Assembly: GCA_907163375.1 (NCBI GenBank)
Contig: CAJQUW010007562.1
Location: 216,501-280,500, forward strand
Length of the DNA: 64,000 nt
Source of the DNA: Prostheceraeus crozeri
Taxonomy: Eukaryota; Platyhelminthes; Polycladida; Euryleptidae
Reading direction: 5' to 3'
This document shows positions 36,000-46,809 of the stretch, piece after piece. Below the pieces are notes generated by a model. That model was not told the origin of the DNA. It searched no databases and saw only the letters and a list, made by a program, of their open reading frames with translations. How positions within the stretch are numbered: position 1 is the stretch's first letter; every line of letters starts with the position of its first letter. Made by a program: the position numbers and the translations under genes.

Positions 36000-37019
36000 C
36001 TACCATCCCTCTCCGAATTCAAAATCCCCATTTTGACCTCCTCCACCCTGACCATATCCTCGAGTTGTTTGCATTCCACCTTGACCATGTCCTCCTCCAC
36101 CCTGACCATATCCTCGAGTTGTTTGCGTTCCACCTTGACCGTATCCTCCTCCACCCTGACCATATCCTCGAGTTGTTTGCATTCCACCTTGACCATGTCC
36201 TCCTCCACCCTGACCATATCCTCGAGTTGTTTGCATTCCACCTTGACCGTATCCTCCTCCACCCTGACCATATCCTCGAGTTGTTTGCATTCCACCTTGA
36301 CCATGTCCTCCTCCACCCTGACCATATCCTCGAGTTGTTTGCATTCCACCTTGACCGTATCCTCCTCCACCCTGACCATATCCTCGAGTTGTTTGCATTC
36401 CACCTTGACCGTATCCTCCTCCACCCTGACCATATCCTCGAGTTGTTTGCATTCCACCTTGACCATGTCCTCCTCCACCCTGACCATATCCTCGAGTTGT
36501 TTGCATTCCACCTTGACCGTATCCTCCTCCACCCTGACCATATCCTCGAGTTGTTTGCATTCCACCTTGACCATGTCCTCCTCCACCCTGACCATATCCT
36601 CGAGTTGTTTGCATTCCACCTTGACCGTATCCTCCTCCACCCTGACCATATCCTCGAGTTGTTTGCGTTCCACCTTGACCGTATCCTCCTCCACCCTGAC
36701 CATATCCTCGAGTTGTTTGCATTCCACCTTGACCATGTCCTCCTCCACCCTGACCATATCCTCGAGTTGTTTGCGTTTCACCTTGACCGTATCCTCCTCC
36801 ACCCTGACCATATCCTCGAGTTGTTTGTATTTCTTCTGGGACACATCTTTTACAGGTAAATCTGCACATTTCGTTTTTGAATTGGTTACTCCCGCCTGGC
36901 CCGCAAAGGTACTTATAAGTTTGGCACTCTGTTTCAAACTTATCCTCACATACCGAGGCAGCAAGGTCACAAATTATTATGAAAGTCGACAGACATGCAA
37001 TTGGAATGGCAAAATTCAT
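36000..37019 (-). CDS. Secreted ShKT-domain protein with 14 glycine-rich repeats
   Basis: An intact single-exon frame of 339 residues. Residues 1-22 form a signal peptide (MNFAIPIACLSTFIIICDLA). Residues 24-59 hold six cysteines (24, 32, 39, 52, 56, 59) in the C...C...C...CxxxCxxC spacing of a ShKT domain, with Asp at 26. ShKT domains occur in secreted enzymes, matrix proteins and channel-blocking peptides. From residue 64 there are fourteen 18-residue repeats of the form MQTTRGYGQGGGGYGQGG, alternating Tyr or His at one position. It ends with an acidic GDFEFGEGW tail. No Lys occurs in the repeats. This architecture suggests an extracellular structural, mucus or adhesive protein; that role is inference. 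I know no named family with it. The ATG at 37019 is chosen because it directly precedes the signal peptide. Confidence 0.85.
   Translation of the reverse strand: MNFAIPIACLSTFIIICDLAASVCEDKFETECQTYKYLCGPGGSNQFKNEMCRFTCKRCVPEEIQTTRGYGQGGGGYGQGETQTTRGYGQGGGGHGQGGMQTTRGYGQGGGGYGQGGTQTTRGYGQGGGGYGQGGMQTTRGYGQGGGGHGQGGMQTTRGYGQGGGGYGQGGMQTTRGYGQGGGGHGQGGMQTTRGYGQGGGGYGQGGMQTTRGYGQGGGGYGQGGMQTTRGYGQGGGGHGQGGMQTTRGYGQGGGGYGQGGMQTTRGYGQGGGGHGQGGMQTTRGYGQGGGGYGQGGTQTTRGYGQGGGGHGQGGMQTTRGYGQGGGGQNGDFEFGEGW
36036..36830. repeat. 54-bp coding minisatellite inside the ShKT gene
   Basis: Fourteen full 54-bp units and a partial fifteenth encode the Gly/Tyr/Gln repeats. Units are nearly identical; the main variable sites switch Tyr/His and Met/Thr codons. 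Low divergence implies recent expansion or ongoing homogenisation. Confidence 0.95.
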
Positions 37020-37050
37020 GTTCCCTCATGCTGCGGTTAGATGCTCGTAA

Positions 37051-37062
37051 TAATTTATATGC
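37051..37062 (-). promoter_or_regulatory. TATA-like box upstream of the ShKT gene
   Basis: The minus strand reads gcatataaatta, placing TATAAAT about 35 bp before the ATG. If used, the 5'UTR would be only a few bases. A splice acceptor (ccgcag) at about 37033 is an alternative explanation, with an upstream non-coding exon. Confidence 0.3.
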
Positions 37063-37063
37063 T

Positions 37064-38432
37064 AACGGTAAGAGTATGTTCGAAGAAAACTTAATTGACA
37101 GTAGGTTATTAAACAAACATGCAACACACTAAATTCAACAAGATAGTTCAGTTCGGTTCAAAGCTCTTTTCTGTCTATCGTTCGCTTTCTTGAGTGGCAT
37201 CGAGTGACAGCAACTTAATAATTATGCGACTCTTGTGCACCACAGTTTGAAACTCAGTATTTCAAATTTCAGTTTTCTGTGTACTGGGCATCGGTTGGCG
37301 TAAAGCAACTTTTGTCGATTGAAACGTAGATTTACAATCTACGGTGCAACGCTTCGCCACGGATTCCGGTGGTGAAATAAATGCATAGAATTAGCTTTTG
37401 TTTCAAAATTTGGAATACAATATGTAAGCATGATCCAGCTTAATTAGCTGTTATGATTCATTAGAAAGACCAGAGCTCAAATGCGATACTATCTTGTTTT
37501 GACTCACTGAAACATCTGTAATAGACTTGAGTGATCTCATGTTGAGTCCATTCATACCTGAAACGCAGTAGGAGCTCATCTCCCTGACGCATATTTGTTC
37601 TGGTACCAAAACTAACAACTTTAGTGACTTTTGAGTGAATTTTCAAACTTTTCGCCAAAGAAGGGTGTACTTGAACCACTGGCTGTCAAACTAATGACTT
37701 ATTTATAGAAGCGCTCCTTTCGAATGTTTGAAATCTGTCACTTTTCTAAGCATTTTCTGTAACAACTTTCAACGGAGCGAACGATTTTCAGCATGAGTGC
37801 AGTATCTTCAACTTAACGATGTGAGTACACATTTCTCCTGTGTAGGCCTGCACCACAACCATCGAAGTGAGAATCAACTTATACATCGCTTCTGAAACAA
37901 ACCTTCTTTTCCGTGGTTCTGACATTTTAAACATCTTTTGAATGAACAGTCATTCATAGACACTCTGACACGCAAGAGTTCATTTAAGGGTCTAAATAAA
38001 TAATGAAAAGATCAAATGACAGTAGGAATCTGTGTAGGATGGTTGATTGGAAGCACCATCAAGCACAAGTATGCAGCTTTCACAGACTATGTCAGTGTGC
38101 TACTACTAAAGATGAGTTAAGGATCATATTTCTACATTACCTGTATCCTCACAAAACGAGGGATGGTGCTGGAATAGACGTGAGGCTATCAGGATAATGC
38201 GGAGATTGGAACAAAAATAGATATGTTGGCATGACCGCTTTCTAATGCCACTTTTCTTTGTACAATGAAAGGTGACATCGACATCACTATTTCGGAGGCT
38301 GTTTTTGCTCTTTCACGTAGTCCGAATGGAAAAGAAGATGCTTGCTTCTACAGTCCATCTAATGACTTGGAGATGATCAAGAACGCGGCTGCACCTTCTG
38401 TTCATGGAAGCACTTCCTCTAATGTCTGGAAT
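37064..38432. other. Unannotated stretch; possible coding relics at the right end
   Basis: Short open frames at 38003-38197 and 38265-38440 (plus) stop at, or are cut by, the hAT insertion at 38441. They have no recognised homology. Confidence 0.4.
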
Positions 38433-38996
38433 CCTGCGACCAGTGATCGGATTTCGAAATTTCGCCAATTTCGCGTATCGGCACTGATTTCGCGTATAGG
38501 TCTGATTTCGCGTATTAGCGCTGATTTCGCGTATCAGCACTGATTTCGTTTATTTTTGTTTTATGTACCCCACGAGCAAGTATATATTTATGTGGTAACA
38601 CAAGTTTACGTACTATAAGTTTACAGGAACAAGTCCACTTACAGCGAACAAAAATAGATGATAGAGTGAATTTCGTCTTCTATCAGATGACATACATGTA
38701 CATCTTATGGAGGACGCAGATAGGCATTTCAGTGATTTTCATGCTTTGTCAATACATCACACACAGAACAATTATATATAAATTTTGTAATCTCACTTAG
38801 CTAATTTGTATGTGCAGTCTTTTTATCGTGTAAACAAACTTCTTTCATTCAAACAGGAAAATCAAGAAAGTTAATTCCTTTTGTTCATTTCAAAGGACAT
38901 ACCGCATGTTATAGGTGTGTAGATCTGAAGATTGATATCAACAATAATATTAACGATAAAGAAATATTAACGTAGTCTCAAAATGCATCAGTTTAA

Positions 38997-41900
38997 TAAT
39001 AATAATAGCCTTTATTTGTCCAACAACAATGATTCTGTAGACGTACAATAGTGACACAATTGAAATTAATACAAGTTTTAAATTACGCGACATGTAGACG
39101 AACCACAAGAAGTCAAAGATACACACAAAAATTTATCTAGCGAAGCGTATAGATGAGTTGGCTAAACGGACAGTCTTTGCCTTCGGTGGGCGTAGTGGGC
39201 ATGTCTTTCGTAGGCACCTACCCCGTGGAAGAAAAAATCCTCTGAGCGGGTGACTAGAATCACCAACAACTTTACGAAAAAGGGACAGACACATTTTGTC
39301 AACGACATCAAATAACGCCGGGGAAATATCCTTGCCAATAATTTTAGATACTCTCTTCTCAACACCAGACATCTTCCGATGGAGGTATTCCGGTGCGTTA
39401 ACAAACACTGGGCAGCAATATAAGATAGTGGACCGGACAAATGCAAAATACGCTCTCCTTAAAGTAAAATCATCACAACCTGACTTCTTCAAATTCCAAA
39501 TAATGAACAACCTCCATGAGGCACAGGCAACAATGGTGTTAACATGCTTGTTCCATTTCATATCGTCAGATATGTGAACTCCCAAAAGTTTCAGGTGCGA
39601 TACGGTTTGAATAATGGCTCCATCTGTCAGCTCAATTGGGAGAACACTTACGTTTTTGCGAGTAATGATGTTAATCACTTTACACTTAGAAAAATTTGTT
39701 CTGAGTCCAATAGATGATGACCACGACTGAATATGATTAAATTCTTCCTGTAAAAGGTCTTCTTCTGGGGATCGAATAAAGTGCAACAATGTCAAGTCAT
39801 CTGCGTACATTACTACCGACGTGTTAGGATACAAGGTTTCGAAGTTATCAACAGACATACAGAATAATAGCGGTCCTAAAATACTTCATTGTGGAACTCC
39901 CATTGGGACAGAATACAAATGAGAAAAAGAAGATGAAACGCGGACACACTGACTGCGATTAGAAAGAAAACTTTTGATCCACTGGGTTACAGATTCGGTA
40001 AGTCCAAACTTGACACATGACGCTAAGATTAATTCATGCGAAAGCAAATCGAACGCCTTAGCAAAGTCAATCGTCAATAGACGGACGATACCTGAACCAT
40101 TATCAAGGAATTTTAACACACTTTGATATAAGAGCGTCATTGCTACGGCTGTCCCTTTGCTGGGCAAATACGCGAATAGACGTGAAGAGATGTTTTCACG
40201 AATACGAGGAAGAATCAATTTATCTGAGACCAACTTCTCCAAACATTTAGCCAAAATCGGAAGTAAAGATATTGGTCGATACTGGTTTACTGTCGTTGGA
40301 AATGAGTATTTTGGGACAGGTGTGATAATAGCACATTTGAAGCAATCGGGAACTGTTTTCAAACTTAGACTCCGATTGAATAATTCGGTTATGGCTGGAG
40401 ATAACAGGTCAGAAAAATCTCGGAATATCCAGTGAGGTAAGCCATCTATTCCGGGGCTCTTCTTTTTGACTTTGCTGAGAACAGATGATACCTCATCAAC
40501 AGAAAAAGTCGTGACAGAATGACGTTCGTCGCTTGTGCTTGATGATTCGTAAAAGACTTCAGACGAAGGCTGAGGCACATGCGATTGACCATAACAGGAA
40601 GAGAAATAGTCAGCGAGTTCATGAGCAGAGAATGGAATATCAGTACTCTTAGTGACTCCGCATCTTGTGACGTACTTAATAGCATTCCACATTTCTTTGG
40701 AATTACCAGCTGAAATAGTTGATTGAATGTAGTTCTGCTTTAAGAAAGCGCAATGATTATTTACTTCGCCCTTAAGTCTTGCATATTTCTGCATTTTCCC
40801 TTCTTTGTGTGCTCTGTCTCGGTTGTTGATCAGCAGTTTCAATGAGACTCGCATCCAAGGAGGATCCGTTGATCTTATGCGAATAATTCGTTTGGGGAAG
40901 CACCAATCAAATAACGCGTACATACAGCTCTGGAAAAGAGTCATCGCCGAGTTAATATCCGATTCTGACCGAACCAGACTCAACCAGTCATACTTTTGAA
41001 TTTGTTCACAGAAGAAAGCCTTATTGTAATTAGTCACTTTTCGAATACTCTTCTTTGAGATAACCGGCGTCAATTGGGAATTGGACCAAACAACGACCAC
41101 ATGATCTGAATTGCCCATTGGACCATAACATTGAGGAGGGTTCTCACTCGCAATATTTGTAAAAATTTGGTCAAGGGTGTTATCGCCTCTTGTTTTGAAA
41201 TCCACAAGCGCCTTGGTGCCAGTGACTTGACTGATTTCATCAGTATAGTGGCGCAGATCATTAATATCCCCAGCGATCACGATACTTACGTCAGAGGAGT
41301 TAAGAATAGATGAAAATGTGAAGTCAATTATGTCAACGATGCAAGATATGGCAGCTTCGTGCTCAGACGGGTTATTCCAAAATGGATGATATATCGCTAT
41401 GAATAATAAATTAGGCAGCACAAATGGAAGAATCTCTGAATTGCAAGATCCCAGTGAAGGTACATCGAAAGAGGACAGCACTGCCGAATTGAGAAATTCT
41501 CGCACATAACACAGTATACCACCTCCAGCTCGATTGCGGTCTTTTCGGATGATACGATAATCTCTGCAAGCAACTGCAATGTCAGGAATCGAGTCATCGG
41601 GCCAAGATTCATACAAGACAGCGATATCTGGTGTAAATTCGGAAAGTTTGATAGATATTTCATCGACTTTGTTGACAATAGATCGAATATTAGTTATTAA
41701 TACATTGGGAGGTCGACGTGAAAATGAGGATTTTTTGAAGTTGGTAATAGGCACATTGCGTAATGTACGATAACGTGGTTGGTGGGAAGCGAAGGAAGAT
41801 ATTGCAGATCGGCGGTGAGAAATGATGACTGGGATAGGTCGTTCAAGGATAGTTGAATACGAAGATTGAGTGCGCGGAGAGGCCCCATTCTGTTGATCGC

Positions 41901-42398
41901 CATGTGGCGAGTCTTCCCCTTCTTGAGTTGTGACGTCATCAGCAGTCAGCGGTGGGAGTCGTCGGATCTTCAGGAACCACAGCTTGCGTCTAATACGCCT
42001 TGGTAAGGAGAAATTGGGAGAACGCAGTGTTAGCAGGTCTTCGCGAGAGTAGCACAGGCGCTGCGATGATAGGGAAAAGTTTGGTATTTGGCTAAAGGAC
42101 TGACAACTGACAAGGGGATGAATCATGCTGATTTATACTGCAGAAGCGCAAATGTGATGAAGCACAATAGAGATTTCGCCAAGAATCGGAGTTAATCCAC
42201 AAAAACGATGAAAAATCCCGAATCACGGACAAGCGAAGGTGAATAATGCACTCAGCACCAATAACTGGAAGGGTTGAGTTTGGTATGTCGATAGCACACT
42301 GACAGCCGAAAGAACTGAGACTAAAGGGTTCGCCTTTGCCGCCGATGAACGCCACGCACGAGACACGACTGCCCCGGCAGACGCTAAGGAAGCGAGTC
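38997..42398 (-). mobile_element. Near-complete CR1/Jockey-group LINE
   Basis: A 3.4-kb insertion bounded by a 4-bp TTTA duplication (38993-38996 and 42399-42402). It has a 270-bp 5' region, one long reverse-transcriptase ORF (39133-42126) and a 135-bp 3'UTR. The 3' end is 'aaataaaggc' followed by a short (ATT)n tract at about 38997-39008, as expected for LINEs that end in microsatellite rather than poly(A). A frame without stops also runs through the 5' region (42092-42466) but has no recognised domain. Confidence 0.85.
39133..42126 (-). pseudogene. LINE endonuclease-reverse transcriptase, one in-frame stop
   Basis: About 997 codons in a single frame. The APE endonuclease comes first: NVLITNIRSIVNKVDEI, AVLYESWPDD (the usual ET..L motif replaced by ES), AGGGILCYV, VIAGDIND and NSDHVVVV. 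The reverse transcriptase follows: PGIDGLPHWIF, NQYRPISLLPILAKCLEKLV, LTIDFAKAFDLLSHELI, MGVPQ, then SILGPLLF, YADDLTLLHF and KLLGVHISDDMKWNKHV. The tail ends HPLRGFFLPRG...RPPKAKTVRLANSSIRFAR. The only break seen is a TGA at 39883-39885, where the Gly of GVPQGS is expected (one base from GGA). This suggests a young copy. Confidence 0.9.
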
Positions 42399-42679
42399 TT
42401 TATTGACAAATTTTCGTCACAGACTTCATCAGGTGCACGATGCAAATGTTCATTTGCATCGTGCACCTGAGGCCGTATTCACGAAACAAGTTCAGGTTAT
42501 GTAGCTTTAGCTATGTAACTGTAGTTGATGTTAAGAGGTTAGCTGCAGCTCATCGAACTTAAACCACAAATCGGTATTCATGAATGAAGCTGTAACTCGG
42601 GTTCGAATAGCTGCAGCTACAGAGCACGCGCGCGAACCAAACACACGATTTTTCCTTTATCGATCAATGTGATGAACGC

Positions 42680-43547
42680 TTGCCATCGCAGTTGACAACA
42701 TTAACATCGATCGAGTTCATTCGACAGGATGGCTGTATGACTGAAGGTTCAGAGCTTGATCGTTTCTTAATTGAAAAATATGAAGAAAAAGTTGGGATAA
42801 TGAAGAATAAAGAAAAAAGTGCAGACATCAATAGGAGGAAAAGAGAAGCATGGCAAGAAATAACTACCGCTGTCAATGCGCTGGACGGCAAAGGAAGCAG
42901 AAGCGTGGAGCAAATCAAGGCCAGATACAAAAACATGTATAATCGTGCGAAATCAAAGCTATCCAAAAAGTACGTAGGCACGCGTCAGGGACTGGTGGTG
43001 GATCAGCGTCAACGATTACGCTGACGTCCACAGAGCAGAAGATAGCCGACTTGCTTGGAGATAGTCCAACATTCAAGGGAATTCTTGACGCCAGAGAATC
43101 ATCAATAGGACCAAGAGAAGCATTCAAAGGTAAGTCAACTTTTGCCCTATTCTGAGCCTAACAATCATCGATATACACTGTGTTTTAAATATTTCAGATA
43201 TCAGTCAAGATGTCACCGTTAACAAGGAAAACCAAGAGGATGTCGGGGAGGAATCGTCCGAAATGGATTCTTCTCAAATCTCAATTCAAGCTGATCCAAA
43301 ATTCCGAACTATTCGAACGACTCTATTCGAACTATTCGAATCCCAACCCAAGAGGTCATTAAGTCATCAAGTGACTATGATGCAACTTGAGGTTCTAGAA
43401 GCTCAACTGAAAGCCGCTATAGCTACATACGAAGCCATGGTCGAGGTCAAAGCAACAGCTGCTTCGCTTCGTGCTGCCGTGCCTGACTCAAATGACAATA
43501 ACGGAGTATTTTCTTTTGTGAAATTTTTAGACGATGTGAGACAATAA
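42680..43547 (+). CDS. Harbinger Myb/SANT-like DNA-binding protein (two exons, likely one frameshift)
   Basis: Exon 1 (42680-43129) encodes ELDRFLIEKYEEKVGIMKNK, KREAWQEITTAVNAL and EQIKARYKNMYNRAKSKLSK, the three-helix Myb/SANT-like fold. It then continues in another frame with GTGGGSASTITLTSTEQKIA and GDSPTFKGILDARES, so one indel lies near 42970-43000. The intron at 43130-43197 has a GTAAGT donor and a tttcag acceptor and is phase 1. Exon 2 (43198-43547) is acidic, then alpha-helical (QVTMMQLEVLEAQLKAAIAT) and ends at TAA. In this superfamily the protein binds the transposon ends and carries the nuclease to the nucleus. Confidence 0.8.
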
Positions 43548-43999
43548 AAAGGTTATGTGTTATGGAGAAAATTGTTTTGTAATTAGGGGTTACTTGAACA
43601 CGGAATTAAGGCAATTTTCAAGATAAATATCGTAAGGCCTACATGTAAATCATTGGAAAATGTTATAAGCCTACTTACGAACCATGTACATGAACCATGT
43701 CAGAGTTTCGGAAACGTTTTAGATCACGTGGTATATCTAGGCCTATAAATGGTGGCATGCAATGCTCCCAACCCCGGGTGCCAAACGGACCCGCCGCTCC
43801 CTATATTAGAACTTCTATTAGGCCTACCCAGTGTATTTTGCTACAAATAAAAATCAGCATTAGGCATTGAGTGTTAAGCATAATAGACATTATTTCGAGG
43901 AACATAAACGAAATTGCGAGATATAGACCTAGCCTACATCCAGGAATCACAAGGCATGTGAATTAAACCCGGTACTGCATGTATGAATTGCGAAATTGA

Positions 44000-45020
44000 T
44001 CAAAAGTTGAAGACCGTGTTAATGAGGTGTCGGTGAACCATGAAGCCATGACTTTCGATCTCTGATGGGATTTGGTGAGGATCGCTAGTGGTCGGTAAGG
44101 ATATAGGGGACTCAGCTTCAGGAACAGGATCATTATTATGTTTTGCGAAATTGTGAAGGATTGCAGTTGATCGAATGTCACGTGCAATATTTTGAATTTT
44201 ACGTCGGTTTGGCATGTTGAGCACTGCAAATCGTCTTTTCCAAACTCCGAATGCATTTTCTATTAGTACACGAGTTCGTTTGTGAGAGTAGTTGTATCTT
44301 CTTTCTGACTGATTTTCTGAACTTGATAGGAGAATCATCAGCCATCTCTTGCAAGGATAAGCAATGTCACCAAGGATAAATCCGATGTCATTGTTAGCCT
44401 CCATATAAGTCCAAAGTTGGGAATCTTGAAGTATGAAACTATCATGAGCACTTCCAGGATGCCTTACAACCATGTTGATAAATTTCCCTTCTGAGTCGCA
44501 CACTGCTTGCACATTAATGCTATGATACATTTTTCGGTTGAGGTACTGCCATTCGTACTCCTTCGGCTTCAGGATAGGAATGTGCGTTCCGTCAATGCAT
44601 CCCACAACGTTAGGAAAGCTGGCAATATTGTGGAATTGTTGTTTCACTGTGCGAATATGCGATGAGTCGACAGGAAAGAAAATGGTCTGATCCCACAATT
44701 TATCTAACTCTGCACTAACCGATGAGATAGCTGTATATATGGAAGGCTGTGATAATCCGCAGGTATCTCCAATTACCATTTGGAAACTTCCTGTTGCATA
44801 ATATCGCAATCTGGCTGCAAGCTGATCGGTTGCTGAAATTGATTCACTTCTCTGAGTTACCTATTCCAAATTCGGAGATATCCTATCCAATATGTTATTA
44901 AACGTCTGCTTAGACAATCGATATCGCGATATGAAGTCAATGTCATCATAGGCATGCAAAGGATGAGTTCTTTCAGAGAATTTTTTGAACGTCGAATAGT
45001 GGTTGGGACGATCATTTCAG
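44000..45020 (-). CDS. Harbinger DDE nuclease (HARBI1-like), one in-frame stop near the N-terminus
   Basis: The open frame 44000-44809 has LRYYATGSFQMVIGDTCGLS, the first catalytic Asp in VVGCIDGTHIPI, RHPGSAHDSFIL, the second in GDIAYPCKRWLM (GDSGYP is usual) and Glu in IENAFGVWKRRF. In-frame sequence upstream to about 45020 (HAYDDIDFISRYRLSKQTF, NILDRISPNLE) is also family-like but is parted by a TAG near 44860. The protein cuts and joins transposon ends at CWG-type 3-bp targets. The copy looks recently active or nearly intact. Confidence 0.85.
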
Positions 45021-45938
45021 CCATGACTATCTTCTTGTACCGATATTGAATGTTGATATGAAAAATTGACTACATACACGTGTAGCTGTCGTTCTTCTCC
45101 AACCAGTCTAAGTGAACCATTAATTTTCTGCAGCTAACCACTAAATTAGGTGGGTCACTGTTTTCATGTAGCTTCAGCTTGCAGTTATGTAGCTACAGCT
45201 ACGTAACACATTTCCAGAATACCATTTTGTGGTAAAGTAGCTGTAACTACATCGATGGAAGAATTGGTTACCCTTAACCTGAGCTGCAGCTACAGGGTAA
45301 CCGCTTTCGTGAATTCGGCCTCTGATGAAGTCTGTGACCAAAATTTGTCAATAAACTGATGCATTTTGAGACTACGTTAATTTTTCTTTATCATTTCCTA
45401 AGTCTCATGGCGATTACTTTTGAATAATAGTAACATGTATAAATGGACAGTGACAGTGAAATACAGGATTTGATATGTAGTTACGTATCTGTAAAATTAC
45501 TGATTGCGTTTTAACTGGAGATTTTATTAGCTTAATTTGTATTCGCAATATTCACGTGTCATTTGTTTGGCGTGTTCTGTTCATTCTTATGGAAAGGAAA
45601 TTTTTCAGGGAAATAGAAACACCCAACTTAACTTGATAAAATAAAATAGCATACAAAACCATATAATAAGAACATATAAGATATTGTAGAATGTAGAACA
45701 TGTTTTTCCCACCATACTTAATTGTGATAATGGATCTTCCATAATTAGTATTTCATTGTTTACATGCACGATCTAGGTAAGAAAACTTACGACTTCAACT
45801 TATGCGCCATCTACTTTATAACTTTATACAAATAGTAACACACACAGAAGTTTGCTTTATACGCCTATGTAACTCATAATGGCAAGCAATCCATTGAATT
45901 ACACAGATTAGTCTTTTTTGTCGAAGCGCGAATATTTG

Positions 45939-46809
45939 TTACTCGGCATAGAAGAATCTGAGAATTGGTGTACGTCTTTTTAGAATCACATCGAGTGCTC
46001 TACTGCGCGCGGCTTCTTTTTTCATTTCTAGTGCATTCTTTTCTTGTCGAAGATCCATCAGGTCTTTCTCGGCTTTTCTGGCCTGCTGCAGTGCATTCTC
46101 TGCAAGAGATGTTAGTCGCCGTTGCTCATCTTCCTTTTTCTTAAGAGAATTTGCGATGTATTCCATCTCAGTCGCGTGCTTTCGAATACTTTCGTTTCTG
46201 TTCATCTCCTCGTTCAATTCTTTTCGTAGACGTTCTTCTAATTTCTGTTTTTCTTTTTCTTCCCGTTCTTTTCGTTGCTCCTGCTTCCATGCTTCATATT
46301 TCGAGTGCGATGCCGTGTATGAATCTCTGAGTTGACGATCTATTTTCAATGTAGAGCTGTCCAATTTTTTGCTGTTGAGAACAGACTTACTGACGGACAA
46401 CGCCTTTATGGTTTCAGAACCCAGCGATCGACGTTTCTTAGTTATTACATCGGATAGACCCGAAAAAATACGTTCGACCTCCGCGTTTCCATGTGGTAAA
46501 ATAAAAATCGCTTTGGCGACTTTTACGAGGGTTGGTGTCTTTCCCACCTTGTCGACTTTGGACTAAAATTCTCCTACATCGTTTTCATGGGCGTTTTTTA
46601 CCAGACGTTTTTTACTCGACTTGCAATGTCGATTGGTCGCTATCTCCTAAAATGTTAGGGATGGCTTTGACGAATTTAAAACCCCATTTCTCATAATGGT
46701 CAATCTGTTGGTACAGAGGACTTAAAAATCGTGAAGCCCTCAGTAGCTCGTTCCCGAAAGGCAAATAGTCGCTCAATCTTTTTGTAATTTCCATGAAAAA
46801 GGCTTTCAT
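45939..46809 (-). pseudogene. hAT transposase C-terminus with coiled-coil extension
   Basis: The upstream piece (46612-46809) contains FGNELLRASRFLSPLYQQ, and the downstream frame (45939-46547) contains KVAKAIFILPHGNAEVERIF and SGLSDVITKKRRSLGSETIK, the hAT dimerisation region. A frame change separates them near 46560-46610. After the dimerisation motif the protein does not stop as hATs usually do. It continues for about 140 residues of Lys/Glu-rich coiled coil (EQRKEREEKEKQKLEERLRK and on) to FFYAE. The catalytic core and BED finger are not found, so the copy is internally deleted. Confidence 0.75.

Larger units (their letters stand above)
42470..45321. mobile_element. PIF/Harbinger transposon with both genes
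   Basis: The termini AGGCCGTATTCACGAA and TTCGTGAATTCGGCCT are inverted repeats. The flanks are CTG (42467-42469 and 45322-45324). Subterminal AGCTGCAGCTACAG and TATGTAGCTACAGCTAC palindromic words cluster at 42495-42625 and 45160-45290. A Myb-like gene (plus) and a DDE nuclease gene (minus) converge inside, the standard two-gene layout. Each gene shows one likely break. Confidence 0.95.
38956..45392. repeat. 176-bp perfect hairpin, split by a LINE and a Harbinger
   Basis: Left arm pieces 38956-38996 and 42403-42448 are followed by a 2-bp centre (tt, 42449-42450) and then right arm pieces 42451-42469 and 45325-45392. Both arms total 87 bases and match with about three differences. The minus-sense left arm contains CTGATGA, a short GTC/GAC stem and GAAA, like a hammerhead core. 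The LINE entered the left arm (TTTA duplication) and the Harbinger entered the right arm (CTG duplication). Confidence 0.85.

Noticed and set aside
35807-37040. Long open frames of 387 (minus), 335 (plus) and 264 (plus) codons over the ShKT repeat
   Set aside because: They are by-products of a stop-free 54-bp unit. Only the 36000-37019 frame has a signal peptide and a cysteine domain.
42092-42466. Separate first ORF of the LINE (124 codons)
   Set aside because: No zinc knuckle or other ORF1 signature, and its first bases lie in the hairpin outside the LINE boundary. Treated as the 5' region.
45939-46547. Host coiled-coil (myosin-like) gene
   Set aside because: The same frame begins with the hAT dimerisation motif LPHGNAEVERIF and lies inside a hAT with intact ends and target duplication.
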